Assembly: GCA_029940215.1 (NCBI GenBank) | Contig: JAOZRE010000007.1 | Span: 1-33,174 of the forward strand | Length of the DNA: 33,174 nt | Origin: a bacterium | Lineage (GTDB): Bacteria; SAR324; XYD2-FULL-50-16 | Direction: 5' to 3' | Shown here: positions 1-10,557 of the stretch, in pieces | Layout of the letters: every line of letters starts with the position of its first letter | Numbering within the stretch: the stretch's first letter is position 1 | The notes under the pieces: generated by a model | The model's database searches: none | Told to the model about the DNA's origin: nothing | Seen by the model: only the letters and a program-made list of their open reading frames with translations | Program-made: the position numbers and the translations under genes

Positions 1-1263
1 TTTAAAAACCAGCTTCCTTTTTGGTACCGCCCTTACCAGATGTTGATCGCCTTATGTTTAGTGGAGGCTTCCGTTTCATTGATATCCAACAGCCAGCCGA
101 TTATCTACCTGAGCATGTTCACTGCTTTTTTTACAACAGCACTGAGCATTACCAATGTGATCCAGATAGCAATAAAAGGAGTGCGGGTTGCGGTTTTTAT
201 CCTGATCGCTTTTCTACCTTCAACCATCTACACCATCGTAAATATCCTGATATACATGGGATTTTCCGGCTCTGAGCAGGTTGCAGTCGACATGCTGACC
301 TTTGGTTTGGCTTTCAGTTCTATTCTGTTTTCACTGGCTCTCGCAGATCAGGTACATATTATTAAAAGTGAACGGGAAAACGATGCAAGGCAGTTGGAGG
401 GCAAAAACAGGGAGTTACTTCAATACCAGGACAAACTGTTTGAATTGGTTGAAAGCAGAACTTCCGAGCTGAAAAGCACCAATTTTGAGTTGCAGATCAG
501 AAATCGGGAGCTTGAACAGGCCCGGGAAAGTGCAGATGCGGCCAATCAGCTTAAAACCGAGTTTCTGGCAAACATATCTCATGAATTACGAACCCCGATG
601 CACCATATCCTGAGCTATGCAAGAATGGGCCTGAAACGCTTTAACACACCTAGGGACCGATCAACTGAATGTTTTACCAACATTGACTTTGCGGGGAAGC
701 GGATGATGACGCTATTAAACGACCTGCTCGATCTATCGAAACTGGAGTCCGGCAAAACCAGAAATAAAATGAAGGATGAGGATGCATGGTCCATCCTCTC
801 ACGGATTATCGATGAGGCCGGTCTTGAGATTCTGAATAAAAATATCACCCTGAACACCGAAAAACCCGGTTTTTCCACCGAGATAACCTGTGACGATGTT
901 CAGGTCGGTCAGCTGATACAGAACCTCCTGCTGAATGCCGTCCGTTATACCAGTCACGGCGGCTCCATATCAATCACCTTTTCTGAAAAGCGCCTCACCG
1001 TCGGAAACCTTCAAGGACATCCCGGGCTGGTGATGTCTTTTCAGGATGAAGGTATTGGTATTCCGGAGTCAGAACTTGAACTGATCTTTGACAAATTCAC
1101 CCAGAGCAGTCGCACAAAAACAGGGGCCGGTGGAACGGGACTCGGACTGGCAATCTCCAGAGAGATTGTTGAGGCACACCATGGGGCTATCTGGGCTGAG
1201 AATAACGAGCAGGGGGGTGCCACCATCAGCTTTATCCTCCCCATTCAGCAGGCTATCACATAA
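1..1263 (+). CDS. Sensor histidine kinase, membrane-anchored, 5'-truncated by window edge
   Basis: Frame is open from base 1 (FKNQLPFWYRPYQM...), so the ATG at 40 is probably internal. Hydrophobic TM segments, coiled-coil linker, HisKA H-box (FLANISHELRTPMHHIL) and HATPase N/G boxes (NLLLNAVRYTS, DEGIGIP, GTGLGLAISREIVEAHHG). Confidence 0.92.
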   Translation, partial: FKNQLPFWYRPYQMLIALCLVEASVSLISNSQPIIYLSMFTAFFTTALSITNVIQIAIKGVRVAVFILIAFLPSTIYTIVNILIYMGFSGSEQVAVDMLTFGLAFSSILFSLALADQVHIIKSERENDARQLEGKNRELLQYQDKLFELVESRTSELKSTNFELQIRNRELEQARESADAANQLKTEFLANISHELRTPMHHILSYARMGLKRFNTPRDRSTECFTNIDFAGKRMMTLLNDLLDLSKLESGKTRNKMKDEDAWSILSRIIDEAGLEILNKNITLNTEKPGFSTEITCDDVQVGQLIQNLLLNAVRYTSHGGSISITFSEKRLTVGNLQGHPGLVMSFQDEGIGIPESELELIFDKFTQSSRTKTGAGGTGLGLAISREIVEAHHGAIWAENNEQGGATISFILPIQQAIT

Positions 1264-1378
1264 GCCTTGAAAATAGGATACAATAAATTGTAATGGCCGG
1301 GATCAGGTTTCAATCCCCACCACTTGGCGTTTTTTCCTGAAATGAAAGGTCCTACCCGAATATAGACCATCCAAGAGT

Positions 1379-2293
1379 TTACAGATTAATCAGGACCACT
1401 GCAACAATCGTCATGCTAATGGCGGTGATATCCTGCCGTCGGAGTCGCTCCCCAAAGAGAATGACACCTCCCAGGGTCATGGTAATGATGGCCCCGGCGC
1501 TGGAAATGGGAAATACGATAGCGGCCTTGATCTGGCTGAGCGCCATCACAAGGAAATAATTGGTCAACAGATTCGAAACCCCAACCAGAGCCCCCACAAT
1601 CACATCAGAACGACCAACCCCTTGTTTCTTGCGGTGCAGAACCCGAAGCGACAGAACAAAGGCAGTGAAAAAGGTAAGCAGCAGGTAAAGCCCCTTGTGC
1701 TCAATCAGAGAGTACTTCTGAAAGATCTTACTGCAGAAGATACCGGCACCGGAAAAGACAAACAGTTGCAGCAGTGAAGAGCGCAATTGCAGGCTCCCCT
1801 TTCCTTCAAGGTCCAGATTAACCAGTACAATGGCAACGATCGCCAGCACTATCCCCAAGCTCTGCACGATCGATGGTAACTCCTGCCAGATAATGATGGA
1901 CACCGTCATTGGTATCAGTACGCCCAGCCGGCTGAACATGCTGGATAGCGCGATCCCACTTTCAAAAATGCCCTTCTGATAGTAAATAAAGGCGTTTAAA
2001 AAGAAGAACCCGGTCAAAGCTCCGATTATTGCTGCCCAGAGCACACTGTTTCCCACTGGAAGCGTACCACCATTCGTTGTAATGTCAGAGACCCGATTCC
2101 ACAACCTGTCTGCTGACATATTACCCAGCAGCGGTAACAGATTAGCCTGAACACTCATGATCAGGGCAATGATTGAGGCTGTCAGGTAATTGATGGAGGT
2201 GATTGAGTAGCGGTGCAAGCCATGGTTCTCGCTGTACTTGAACAGCAACCCGATGCTGCAGGCGCCCAGAATAGCCAGTGTCAGGTAAATCAT
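1379..2293 (-). CDS. EamA/DMT-family transporter
   Basis: 304 aa, about 10 hydrophobic helices, C-terminal SSAGAIITMTLGGVILFGERLRRQD typical of DMT/EamA repeats. Confidence 0.82.
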   Translation of the reverse strand: MIYLTLAILGACSIGLLFKYSENHGLHRYSITSINYLTASIIALIMSVQANLLPLLGNMSADRLWNRVSDITTNGGTLPVGNSVLWAAIIGALTGFFFLNAFIYYQKGIFESGIALSSMFSRLGVLIPMTVSIIIWQELPSIVQSLGIVLAIVAIVLVNLDLEGKGSLQLRSSLLQLFVFSGAGIFCSKIFQKYSLIEHKGLYLLLTFFTAFVLSLRVLHRKKQGVGRSDVIVGALVGVSNLLTNYFLVMALSQIKAAIVFPISSAGAIITMTLGGVILFGERLRRQDITAISMTIVAVVLINL

Positions 2294-2296
2294 GAC

Positions 2297-3184
2297 CTAT
2301 GCCTTCTTCTTCAATTGTGAAAACAGCATACCGATGAACATCAGGGCACAACCGATTTTCGAACGGGTGGAGAGGTACTCATTCAGAAGCAACCAACCAC
2401 CGACCGCCGCAAAAACCGATTCCAGGCTGAGGATAATGGCCGCATGGGCCGGATGAGCCTTACGCTGTGCCACAACCTGCAAGGTATAGGCGATTCCCAC
2501 GGAACCAAGTCCCCCGTACAGAATCGGGATACCCGCATCAAGGATTCCCTGCCAGGCAATCGTCTCAAAGATGGAGGCGGTAAGCAAGCTGAGCACCGAA
2601 CAGAATGCAAATTGAACCAGGGATAGCACAATAGGGTTAATCCGCTTTGAAAAATGGTCGATGAGCAGAATATGGATCGCCCAGAAAAAAGCACCGATGA
2701 TTTCGAGTAGATCACCATATTGTATGGTGAAATCCCCGCTTACACTGAGCAGGTATAGTCCAAAAGCCGCCAGGACAGCTCCCACCCAGGTTCCAGAGCC
2801 GGATCGGCGGCCCCGGATAAACCACAGAACAGGAACAATCACCACATACAGACCGGTGATAAACCCAGCTTTCCCGGCAGTGGTATAGACCAACCCCACC
2901 TGCTGCAGTGACGCTCCCATGAATAGTGCCAGGCCGGTAATACCACCAAAGAAAACCAGTTTTCCCGGACCGATTTTTTCCCCGCCACTAACCACACCAC
3001 TGCCCTTACGCCGGGTTACCAGCAACAGCGGAATCAGGGAAAGGCTGCCCAATGCAAAGCGGGCCCCATTGAAGGTAAAAGGTCCGACATAATCCATACC
3101 TATCCGTTGCGCAACAAAGGCAAACCCCCAGATCAGACCGGTTATCAGCAGGAGTACGTCGGATTTTATTAGTTGTGATTTCAT
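2297..3184 (-). CDS. EamA/DMT-family transporter
   Basis: 295 aa, LLLITGLIWGFAFVAQRIGMDYVGPFTFNGARF N-terminus and AAIILSLESVFAAVGGWLLLNE EamA signature; 3 nt from the next DMT gene. Confidence 0.9.
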   Translation of the reverse strand: MKSQLIKSDVLLLITGLIWGFAFVAQRIGMDYVGPFTFNGARFALGSLSLIPLLLVTRRKGSGVVSGGEKIGPGKLVFFGGITGLALFMGASLQQVGLVYTTAGKAGFITGLYVVIVPVLWFIRGRRSGSGTWVGAVLAAFGLYLLSVSGDFTIQYGDLLEIIGAFFWAIHILLIDHFSKRINPIVLSLVQFAFCSVLSLLTASIFETIAWQGILDAGIPILYGGLGSVGIAYTLQVVAQRKAHPAHAAIILSLESVFAAVGGWLLLNEYLSTRSKIGCALMFIGMLFSQLKKKA

Positions 3185-3289
3185 TGGGGAGCAGTGATGA
3201 CGAGTGATCCCTTAGCTCCCAACCTGATACAATATCGAGTCGGGCCTAGGGGTCCATTACAGATGTGCCTCCAGAGAGGCTGTCGGATG

Positions 3290-4720
3290 TCAAGACAGGT
3301 GAGAATATCCTTTAATGGCAGTATCAAGAGCTGTTGCCATTTCACGACCGCTGTTAATAGCTCTGACAACCAGAGACTGTCCAGTTGCCATGTCTCCCGC
3401 AGCGTATATGTTCTTAATCGATGTCTGATAATTGGTCGTAGCCACATTGCCGCGTGCATCCAGCTCAACACCGAGGTCTTTCAGCAGGCCTTCCTGTACC
3501 GGGTGCAAAAAGCCCATGGATAGCAGTACCAGGTCTGCCTTGAGTTCAAATTCGCTGTCGGGAACTTCGGTCATCTCTCTGCGTCCGTTTTCGTCAGGTT
3601 TTGACCACTTAACCCGCACGCATTTAATCGCCTCCAGCTTTTTCTTTCCAACAAACTCCTTGCTCAATACAGCAAAGTCCCGCTTACAACCTTCTTCCTG
3701 TGAACTGGACGTTCGCATGATGTTCGGCCATTCAGGCCAGGGATTTCCCTCCTTTCGCTTCCGGGGCGGCGCCGGCAGAATCTCGATCTGGGTCACCGAT
3801 TTTGCGCCCTGCCGAATACTGGTTCCAACACAGTCGGACCCGGTATCACCACCACCGATGACAACCACACGTTTATCTTTTGCTGTTATCTCAGCGCCTT
3901 TGATTTCCCGATCCCCATTCCGACGGTTTTGCTGGAAGAGAAAATCCAATGCAAAATGGGTCCCTTTCAGCTCTCTTCCGGGGATCGGCAAATCCCTTGG
4001 TTTTTCAGAGCCACCGGTCAGGCAGACATAGTCAAAGTCCCTGAGCAGTTTCCTGGTCGTCGGATTTTTGCCAACCAGAGCGTTGACCTTGAACCTGATT
4101 CCTTCCTCTTCCAACAGTTTAACTCGTCTGTCGACTATGGTTTTTTCCAGTTTGAAGTCAGGAATTCCGAGCGTCATCAACCCACCAATCACCTCATTTT
4201 TCTCGAATACCGTCACACGATGACCGGCCAGGTTAAGTTGTTGTGCTGCTGCCAATCCTGCCGGTCCGGAACCAACCACCGCAATTTTGATATCGCTTGC
4301 CGGTGCCGGATCATTGGCTTTCACCCAGCCTTCAGCAAAGGCTTTCTCTATAATGGCCTTTTCCAGCATACGGATCGAAACCGGATCTTCCACCAACCCG
4401 GCACAGCATGAAGATTCGCAGGGAGCCGGGCAGATCCGGCCTGTGATTTCAGGAAAGTTGTTTGTGGCCTGCAACGCACCATACGCAGCCCGCCACTGCC
4501 CCCTGTATACATACTCGTTAAACTCGGGGATCAGGTTGTTGACCGGGCACCCCGAATTGCAAAACGGAACGCCACAGTCCATGCACCTGGCAGCCTGTGT
4601 GGTCAGCCTGCGACTGCTTGGCAAATTCTCAAATTCGTTGAAATGCTTGATTCTTTTTTTGACGGACTCCTTGGGAGGGTTCTCCCTTGCGAATTCCATG
4701 AAGCCGGTTGGTTTTCCCAT
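3290..4720 (-). CDS. gltD: Glutamate synthase small subunit
   Basis: 476 aa; MGKPTGFMEFARENPPKESVKKRIKHFNEFE, Cys motifs CMDCGVPFCNSGCPVNNLIPEFN, two dinucleotide-binding folds (VVGSGPAGLAAAQQL, VVIGGGDTGSDC). Confidence 0.96.
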   Translation of the reverse strand: MGKPTGFMEFARENPPKESVKKRIKHFNEFENLPSSRRLTTQAARCMDCGVPFCNSGCPVNNLIPEFNEYVYRGQWRAAYGALQATNNFPEITGRICPAPCESSCCAGLVEDPVSIRMLEKAIIEKAFAEGWVKANDPAPASDIKIAVVGSGPAGLAAAQQLNLAGHRVTVFEKNEVIGGLMTLGIPDFKLEKTIVDRRVKLLEEEGIRFKVNALVGKNPTTRKLLRDFDYVCLTGGSEKPRDLPIPGRELKGTHFALDFLFQQNRRNGDREIKGAEITAKDKRVVVIGGGDTGSDCVGTSIRQGAKSVTQIEILPAPPRKRKEGNPWPEWPNIMRTSSSQEEGCKRDFAVLSKEFVGKKKLEAIKCVRVKWSKPDENGRREMTEVPDSEFELKADLVLLSMGFLHPVQEGLLKDLGVELDARGNVATTNYQTSIKNIYAAGDMATGQSLVVRAINSGREMATALDTAIKGYSHLS

Positions 4721-4806
4721 AGTATTTTACCCAGTGATCTGTGCTCTATTAGTGTCTTTCGGATGAACGGTTTAATCTTTGGTTACTTGTCTGTCAAATT
4801 ACCTGG

Positions 4807-7800
4807 CTATTCAGGCATGAATCGTTTTGCCAGAATACGGCGGTATTCTATGGGCATCACCATAACAAAATCATTCAGTACCTTCTTCCAGTTCTTCAAA
4901 AGACTTTTCGCGCGACGGCTATCGGTATACCTGAAATGGGCCTCTATGAGTGCATGAAGTTGCTGCTGCTGCTCCTGGATCGTTACTTGTTCAAGGTCGA
5001 CCATGGCCAGGTTACAGCGATTCGCCAGGGTTTTGTGCCGATCATAAACAAAGGCGATCCCGCCACTCATACCTGCCGCGAAGTTATATCCAGTATCACC
5101 CAGGACCACTACCACGCCACCGGTCATGTATTCACAGCCATGATTCCCGATGCCCTCTACAACGGCAACAGCCCCACTGTTACGAATGGCAAATCGCTCA
5201 CCTGCCTGTCCACAGAAGTAAGCCTCGCCGGAAGTTGCACCGTACAACACAACGTTTCCTGTGATAACGTTTGTCGAAGCATTCCATTTGGCACCGGTCG
5301 GTGGTGCCACGATAATCTTCCCACCGGAAAGGCCCTTGCCAGCAAAGTCGTTAGCATCTCCCTGCAGGTTCAATGTCAGCCCTTTGGGAGCGAAGGCTCC
5401 AAAACTCTGCCCGGCAGAACCGCGGAAGTTGATGGTGATGGTATCATCAGGTAGCCCCTTCTCGCCATATCGAGAGGTGATCTCGCTACCAAGCATGGTT
5501 CCCGTGGTACGGTTGCGGTTACGAATCGTCTGCGAGAAATTAACCGGCTTCCCCTCCTCCAGGGCGACCTTGCAACGGCGAATCAGCTCCTTATCCAGTA
5601 CATTGGCAATGCGGTGGTTGGCTTTCGTCCTATTATGATAAAGCCCTTCCCGGGACTTCGGTTTGACCAGCAGTCGTGATATTTTCAGGCCATTGCTTTT
5701 CAATTGCTGCGAATCGGCTTTGGGTTTAAGATACTGCACCTGGCCAATCATGTCCTCGAACTTGCGAAAACCAAGCTGCGCCATATACTCGCGGGTCTCT
5801 GTGGCGAGAAAGGTGAAGAAGTTGACCAGATAATTCGCCTTTCCGACAAAATTCCGCCGCAACTCTTCATCCTGGGTGGCAACCCCAACGGGACAACTGT
5901 TGAGATGGCATTTACGCATCATAATACAGCCCATGACAATCAGGCACGATGTGGCAAACCCGAATTCATCCGCCCCAAGCAGGGCGCCAATGACGATATC
6001 CCGTCCTGACTTCAGTTGACCATCCACCTGAACCCGGATCTGACCCCTGAGATTGTTTGTCACCAGCGCCTGTTGCGTCTCTGCCAGGCCTATTTCCCAC
6101 GGCCCGCCTGCATGCTTGATCGATGATGCAGGTGAGGCACCGGTTCCGCCATCGTGACCTGAGATGGTCACACTGTCTGCACGAGCCTTGCTGACCCCTG
6201 AGGCCACAACTCCGACACCTGACTGTGCCACAAGCTTCACATTAACGTCCCCTTTGGGATTGGCATTCTTCAGATCAAAAATCAGCTGGGCAATATCCTC
6301 AATGGAGTAAATATCGTGGTGAGGCGGTGGTGAAATCAGAGAAACACCTGGTGTCGTGTGACGGATCTGCGCAATATACTCACTGACCTTAAAGCCTGGC
6401 AGCTGGCCACCTTCTCCGGGCTTAGCCCCCTGAGCGATCTTGATCTGCATCTCATCCGAATTGACCAGGTAGTTACTGGTCACACCGAATCGACCTGATG
6501 CTACCTGCTTAATGGCACTCCTTCTAAAATCTCCGTTTTCATCCTTAACGAAACGGGCGGGATCTTCCCCACCCTCACCTGAATTACTGCGGGCACCGAT
6601 TCGGTTCATTGCAATCGCCAGGGTTTCGTGGGCTTCCCTTGAAATGGAGCCGATGGACATAGCCCCGGAAACAAATCGTTTAAAAATCGCTTCGACGGGC
6701 TCAACCTCCTCCAACGGTACCGGGGTGGCCTTTTCAAAATCAAACTCCATCAACTCGCGCAACACATGCTGTTTATTCTCTGATACCCCGACAAGATTGG
6801 TGAACTCCTTAAACGTCTTGTAACAGTTTTTGCGGGTTGCCTGTTGAAGCTTGGAAATAGTGTCCGGATTATAGGCGTGATATTCACCCTGGCTTCTCCA
6901 GGAGTAGTTCCCGTTAGTCATCAACTTATGAAATCCCCGGCCTTCGTATGCAAATGCCCGGAGATGACGCTGGCGAATATCGTCATCGATTTCTTTTAAT
7001 CCAATCCCACCAATAGCAGACCGGGTCCCGGTGAAATTTATATCAACAAGATCGTTGCTCAACCCGATAGCTTCAAAAATCTGGGCCCCCTGGTATCCAC
7101 TCAGGGTGGAAATACCCATTTTCGAAAACACCTTCTTCAAACCCTTTTTAACAGCTTTGATGTAGTTCTGAAACGCCTCTGGGGAGTTCAATCCAGAGGG
7201 CATCTCTTCACTGATAGACATCTGGCGGATAGACTCAAAGGCCAGATACGGGTTTACCGCACCAGCGCCATAACCAATCAGAAGTGCAAAATGATGCACT
7301 TCACGCACTTCACCACTTTCGACAATCAGTCCAATCTTCCCCCGTTTGTTTTGACGGATCAGGTACTGATGAACAGCACCAACTGCCAGCAGTGAGGGAA
7401 TCGGAGCCATCGTTTTTGATACACAACGATCGCTGAGCACAATCATCCGATACCCCTGGTCAACCAGATCCTCGGCTGTCTGGCAGAGTTCCTCCAGTGC
7501 TTCGGCCAGATTCTTCTCTCCGAAGGGGTACCCCATATCCAGGGACTCTGATCGAAAAGAGGGCACCTGGCAGTTGCGCAGCCGGGCCAGCTCGGCATTC
7601 GTCAAAACCGGATGGGGGATATCCAGCATCCGGCACAGACCTGGCGTCTCGTCCAGTATGTTAAAGGTACCACCAACACTTGACTTTAGAGACATGACCA
7701 GCTCTTCCCGGATGGAATCGATGGGGGGGTTGGTGACCTGGGCAAAATTCTGCTTAAAATAGTTGAAGAACAGTTTTGTTCTGCTGGATAAAACCGCAAG

Positions 7801-9339
7801 CGGTTCGTCATTTCCCATGGAACCAGTCGGTTCCTGGCCGTTGATGGCCATGGGCTGCACCAGTTGATATAACTGTTCATAACTGTATGCAAATACCCGC
7901 TGTTGCATCCGCAAATAGTAATAGTCCGGCTGGGTGTACGTCGGTGGGGCCGGCAGATCACTCAGCTTGACTTTATTTTCATCCACCCAGTTCGCATATG
8001 GCTTCTTGTGGCTGAGGATTTCCTTAATTTCCGAATTCTTAAAAATCCGTCCCTCATCCGTGTTGACCACCACCATCTGGCCAGGGCCAAGCCGTCCCTT
8101 TTCCCGCACATTTTCAACAGGCACATCAATCACACCGATTTCTGATGCCACTATGAATTGTCCATCCATTGTTTCAACGTACCGAACCGGTCTCAGGCCA
8201 TTTCGATCCAGGCCGGCTCCGATCTTTGTTCCATCACAATACATGATAGCCGCCGGCCCATCCCAGGGCTCCACCAGCGCCGCATGATACTCATAGTAAC
8301 CACGCAATTCCTTACCCATATATTCCTGATTTTCCCAGGATTCCGGGACCATCATCGTAAACGCATGTTCCATACTGCGTCCGGCTGCTACCAATAACTC
8401 AAAGAAGTTATCAAAGGTCGCAGAGTCACTCTGTCCCGGTACAATAATGGGAAGCAATTTCTGCATGTGCTCCCCAAAGTAGTCGGATTCGAATGAGCGT
8501 TCCCGGGATCGTGTCCAGTTGATGTTTCCCCGTAAGGTATTGATCTCACCATTGTGGGCCAGAAACCGGAACGGCTGGGCCAGTCCCCAGGACGGATAGG
8601 TGTTCGTGGAATAACGTTGATGCACCATCGCCATGGCACTTTCAAATCGGCTGTCCATCAGGTCCAGGAAGTACTGCTCCAGCTGATTGGCGAGAAACAT
8701 TCCCTTATAGACAATAGTTGACGCTGACTGGCTGCAGACATAGAAGAAATCTTTGTTCACAATATCTGAAGCTTCAATCGCTTTTTCTGCCAGACGACGG
8801 ATGACGTAAAGACGTCTTTCAAACGAATCCATGAAAGGGGTTTTGCGGTTGATGAACACTTGATAGACAGATGGTTCCTTATCCAGCATATACTCTGAAA
8901 GGCAACTGTTATCGGTTGGAACACGACGCCAACCCAGGACCTCCTGACGTTCATTGACAATGATATCATCAATTATTTTACGGCACTGCTCTATTGCGTC
9001 CTCATCCGGCGGCATGAAAATCATCCCCACACCATAGTCACCTTCCTCCGGCAATTCAAACCCCTCTTTCTGCGCCACATGGACGAAATAGTCGTGTGGT
9101 ATCTGGACCAGCATACCGGCACCGTCCCCGGCTTTTGGGTCTGATCCGGTAGCACCGCGATGTTCCAGGTTTTTCAGAATGGAAATACCGTCCTGGACGA
9201 TTTTATGGGATTTTTCACCGAAGATATTGGAAATAGCCCCTACGCCGCAGGAGTCTTTATCCATGGAGCGATCATACAGCCCTTTTCCTTTCGGCATGTC
9301 GTATTCTGTTTCTGTATATGTCGATTCGGTCATTGTCAT
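4807..9339 (-). CDS. gltB: Glutamate synthase large subunit
   Basis: 1510 aa; catalytic Cys context DKDSCGVGAI, GATase2, central and FMN domains (GGEDPARF..., SGHDGGTGASP, CHLNSCPVGVATQ), C-terminal GXGXG repeats; directly upstream of gltD. Confidence 0.97.
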   Translation of the reverse strand: MTMTESTYTETEYDMPKGKGLYDRSMDKDSCGVGAISNIFGEKSHKIVQDGISILKNLEHRGATGSDPKAGDGAGMLVQIPHDYFVHVAQKEGFELPEEGDYGVGMIFMPPDEDAIEQCRKIIDDIIVNERQEVLGWRRVPTDNSCLSEYMLDKEPSVYQVFINRKTPFMDSFERRLYVIRRLAEKAIEASDIVNKDFFYVCSQSASTIVYKGMFLANQLEQYFLDLMDSRFESAMAMVHQRYSTNTYPSWGLAQPFRFLAHNGEINTLRGNINWTRSRERSFESDYFGEHMQKLLPIIVPGQSDSATFDNFFELLVAAGRSMEHAFTMMVPESWENQEYMGKELRGYYEYHAALVEPWDGPAAIMYCDGTKIGAGLDRNGLRPVRYVETMDGQFIVASEIGVIDVPVENVREKGRLGPGQMVVVNTDEGRIFKNSEIKEILSHKKPYANWVDENKVKLSDLPAPPTYTQPDYYYLRMQQRVFAYSYEQLYQLVQPMAINGQEPTGSMGNDEPLAVLSSRTKLFFNYFKQNFAQVTNPPIDSIREELVMSLKSSVGGTFNILDETPGLCRMLDIPHPVLTNAELARLRNCQVPSFRSESLDMGYPFGEKNLAEALEELCQTAEDLVDQGYRMIVLSDRCVSKTMAPIPSLLAVGAVHQYLIRQNKRGKIGLIVESGEVREVHHFALLIGYGAGAVNPYLAFESIRQMSISEEMPSGLNSPEAFQNYIKAVKKGLKKVFSKMGISTLSGYQGAQIFEAIGLSNDLVDINFTGTRSAIGGIGLKEIDDDIRQRHLRAFAYEGRGFHKLMTNGNYSWRSQGEYHAYNPDTISKLQQATRKNCYKTFKEFTNLVGVSENKQHVLRELMEFDFEKATPVPLEEVEPVEAIFKRFVSGAMSIGSISREAHETLAIAMNRIGARSNSGEGGEDPARFVKDENGDFRRSAIKQVASGRFGVTSNYLVNSDEMQIKIAQGAKPGEGGQLPGFKVSEYIAQIRHTTPGVSLISPPPHHDIYSIEDIAQLIFDLKNANPKGDVNVKLVAQSGVGVVASGVSKARADSVTISGHDGGTGASPASSIKHAGGPWEIGLAETQQALVTNNLRGQIRVQVDGQLKSGRDIVIGALLGADEFGFATSCLIVMGCIMMRKCHLNSCPVGVATQDEELRRNFVGKANYLVNFFTFLATETREYMAQLGFRKFEDMIGQVQYLKPKADSQQLKSNGLKISRLLVKPKSREGLYHNRTKANHRIANVLDKELIRRCKVALEEGKPVNFSQTIRNRNRTTGTMLGSEITSRYGEKGLPDDTITINFRGSAGQSFGAFAPKGLTLNLQGDANDFAGKGLSGGKIIVAPPTGAKWNASTNVITGNVVLYGATSGEAYFCGQAGERFAIRNSGAVAVVEGIGNHGCEYMTGGVVVVLGDTGYNFAAGMSGGIAFVYDRHKTLANRCNLAMVDLEQVTIQEQQQQLHALIEAHFRYTDSRRAKSLLKNWKKVLNDFVMVMPIEYRRILAKRFMPE

Positions 9340-9819
9340 AGATGTGTTGATGGTCTGTGTGTACTCATAGCCATTGTGGACATGAATATTGGGAATGCAG
9401 ATACTGTCAACCTGTTATGCCAATCATCAGCACCAGGCGACAGAATAGTGATGAAACTTGTTCCTTTATCATTTCGCGCCCGCAAGGTGCGTCACGCATG
9501 ATGCTGTGCTACTCTCTTTAAGTAACTTCCGTACTGGGTTTAACGGGCCGAACAGCTCGAAGGTCTCGAGATAATCCTGGAGATATCGGGTGGTTTCCTG
9601 AAACCAGTTCCACTGCGGAATTATAGCAGGGCTTACCTGCCATCCATCACTTCTTACTCGTTATTTGACGAACCTTGGACATTGCATCCCAACAAGCATT
9701 ATCAGCAAAATCTGTCTTGATGGCAAGCTTTTTTACAACTAACACTAAATTTTCAAATACATAGATAAATTTGTGTTCATATCAAGCATTACGAACTTCG
9801 TAGACAAGCAGACTAACAA

Positions 9820-10224
9820 CTATTCAAAGGCACTGGGCGGAATAGGAATCAGCTTTTTGTCAGCGTCAACACAGACCAGGTGCAGGTCACAGGAGACCGC
9901 AGCCTTTCTCCCCTCCCGACGCCAGGCTTCATGACGCCAGATAATACGATATTGTCCGTCTATTCTATAGGTGGTCTGGATATCAATTACCTCGCCGAAT
10001 TCAACCCCTTCTGAATAAGTAAGGTCCGCCTTGTACACCACATACCCCAGCCCCTGTTCTTTCCAGAGTCTTGCCAGACGTTCCGAGCCGATGACATGCT
10101 CCCGGGCACGTTCAAAGTATTTCAGATAGTTGGCGTGATAAACCACGCCGGAATGGTCCGTATCTTCATAGTAAATCTGCACGGGAAAATGAAATCTCTC
10201 GCTGGTCTCTTCCTTCCTGTTCAT
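9820..10224 (-). CDS. ybgC: YbgC/FadM-family acyl-CoA thioesterase (4-hydroxybenzoyl-CoA thioesterase fold)
   Basis: IYYEDTDHSGVVYHANYLKYFERARE hotdog active-site motif. The track start at 10260 is a TTG inside a repeat element; the internal Met at 10224 or 10230 is more likely. Confidence 0.85.
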   Translation of the reverse strand: MNRKEETSERFHFPVQIYYEDTDHSGVVYHANYLKYFERAREHVIGSERLARLWKEQGLGYVVYKADLTYSEGVEFGEVIDIQTTYRIDGQYRIIWRHEAWRREGRKAAVSCDLHLVCVDADKKLIPIPPSAFE

Positions 10225-10248
10225 TGCCATGGCACCGGAGATGTTAAA

Positions 10249-10347
10249 GGGGCGGCTCAAAAATTAATTGGCATTCTGTCAGCAAAATGTCTGGTCTCTA
10301 TGGGACTGTTGCGGACAGTTTATACCAAGTTATTTTTGTACGATCCC
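10249..10347. repeat. 99-bp MITE-like palindromic element, copy 1
   Basis: Same length as 14061-14159 with 13 differences (about 87% identity, hand aligned); left end ggggcggctcaaaaattaattggca is an imperfect inverted repeat of right end ccaagttatttttgtacgatccc. Confidence 0.85.
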
Positions 10348-10374
10348 AAAGGATTATTGGTAAAAGATAGCCTC

Positions 10375-10399
10375 GGTTTTCTATCTATTCTAGAAAACC
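10375..10399. other. Hairpin/dyad, 9-bp perfect stem
   Basis: ggttttcta - tctattc - tagaaaacc in the ybgC/enoyl-CoA hydratase intergenic region. Confidence 0.5.
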
Positions 10400-10557
10400 A
10401 CGATGATTCAGGCAACCAGCAGATCTGATTTCACACATAGGCCGGCGAAGGGACTGGTCAGAATGTCAGTGACCGTGATATGAGTATCAATCCAACAACA
10501 GCAAAAGATGCTAATTGAAGATTCAAAATATCAACCCACGAATGAATAGAGGGACAT

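Noticed and set aside
3267-3280. gcctc-caga-gaggc hairpin after gltD as a terminator
   Set aside because: Only a 5-bp stem and no T-tract on either strand.
4936-5454. Long antisense ORFs on the + strand across gltB and gltD
   Set aside because: Low-plausibility translations lying opposite a well-conserved gene; typical shadow ORFs.
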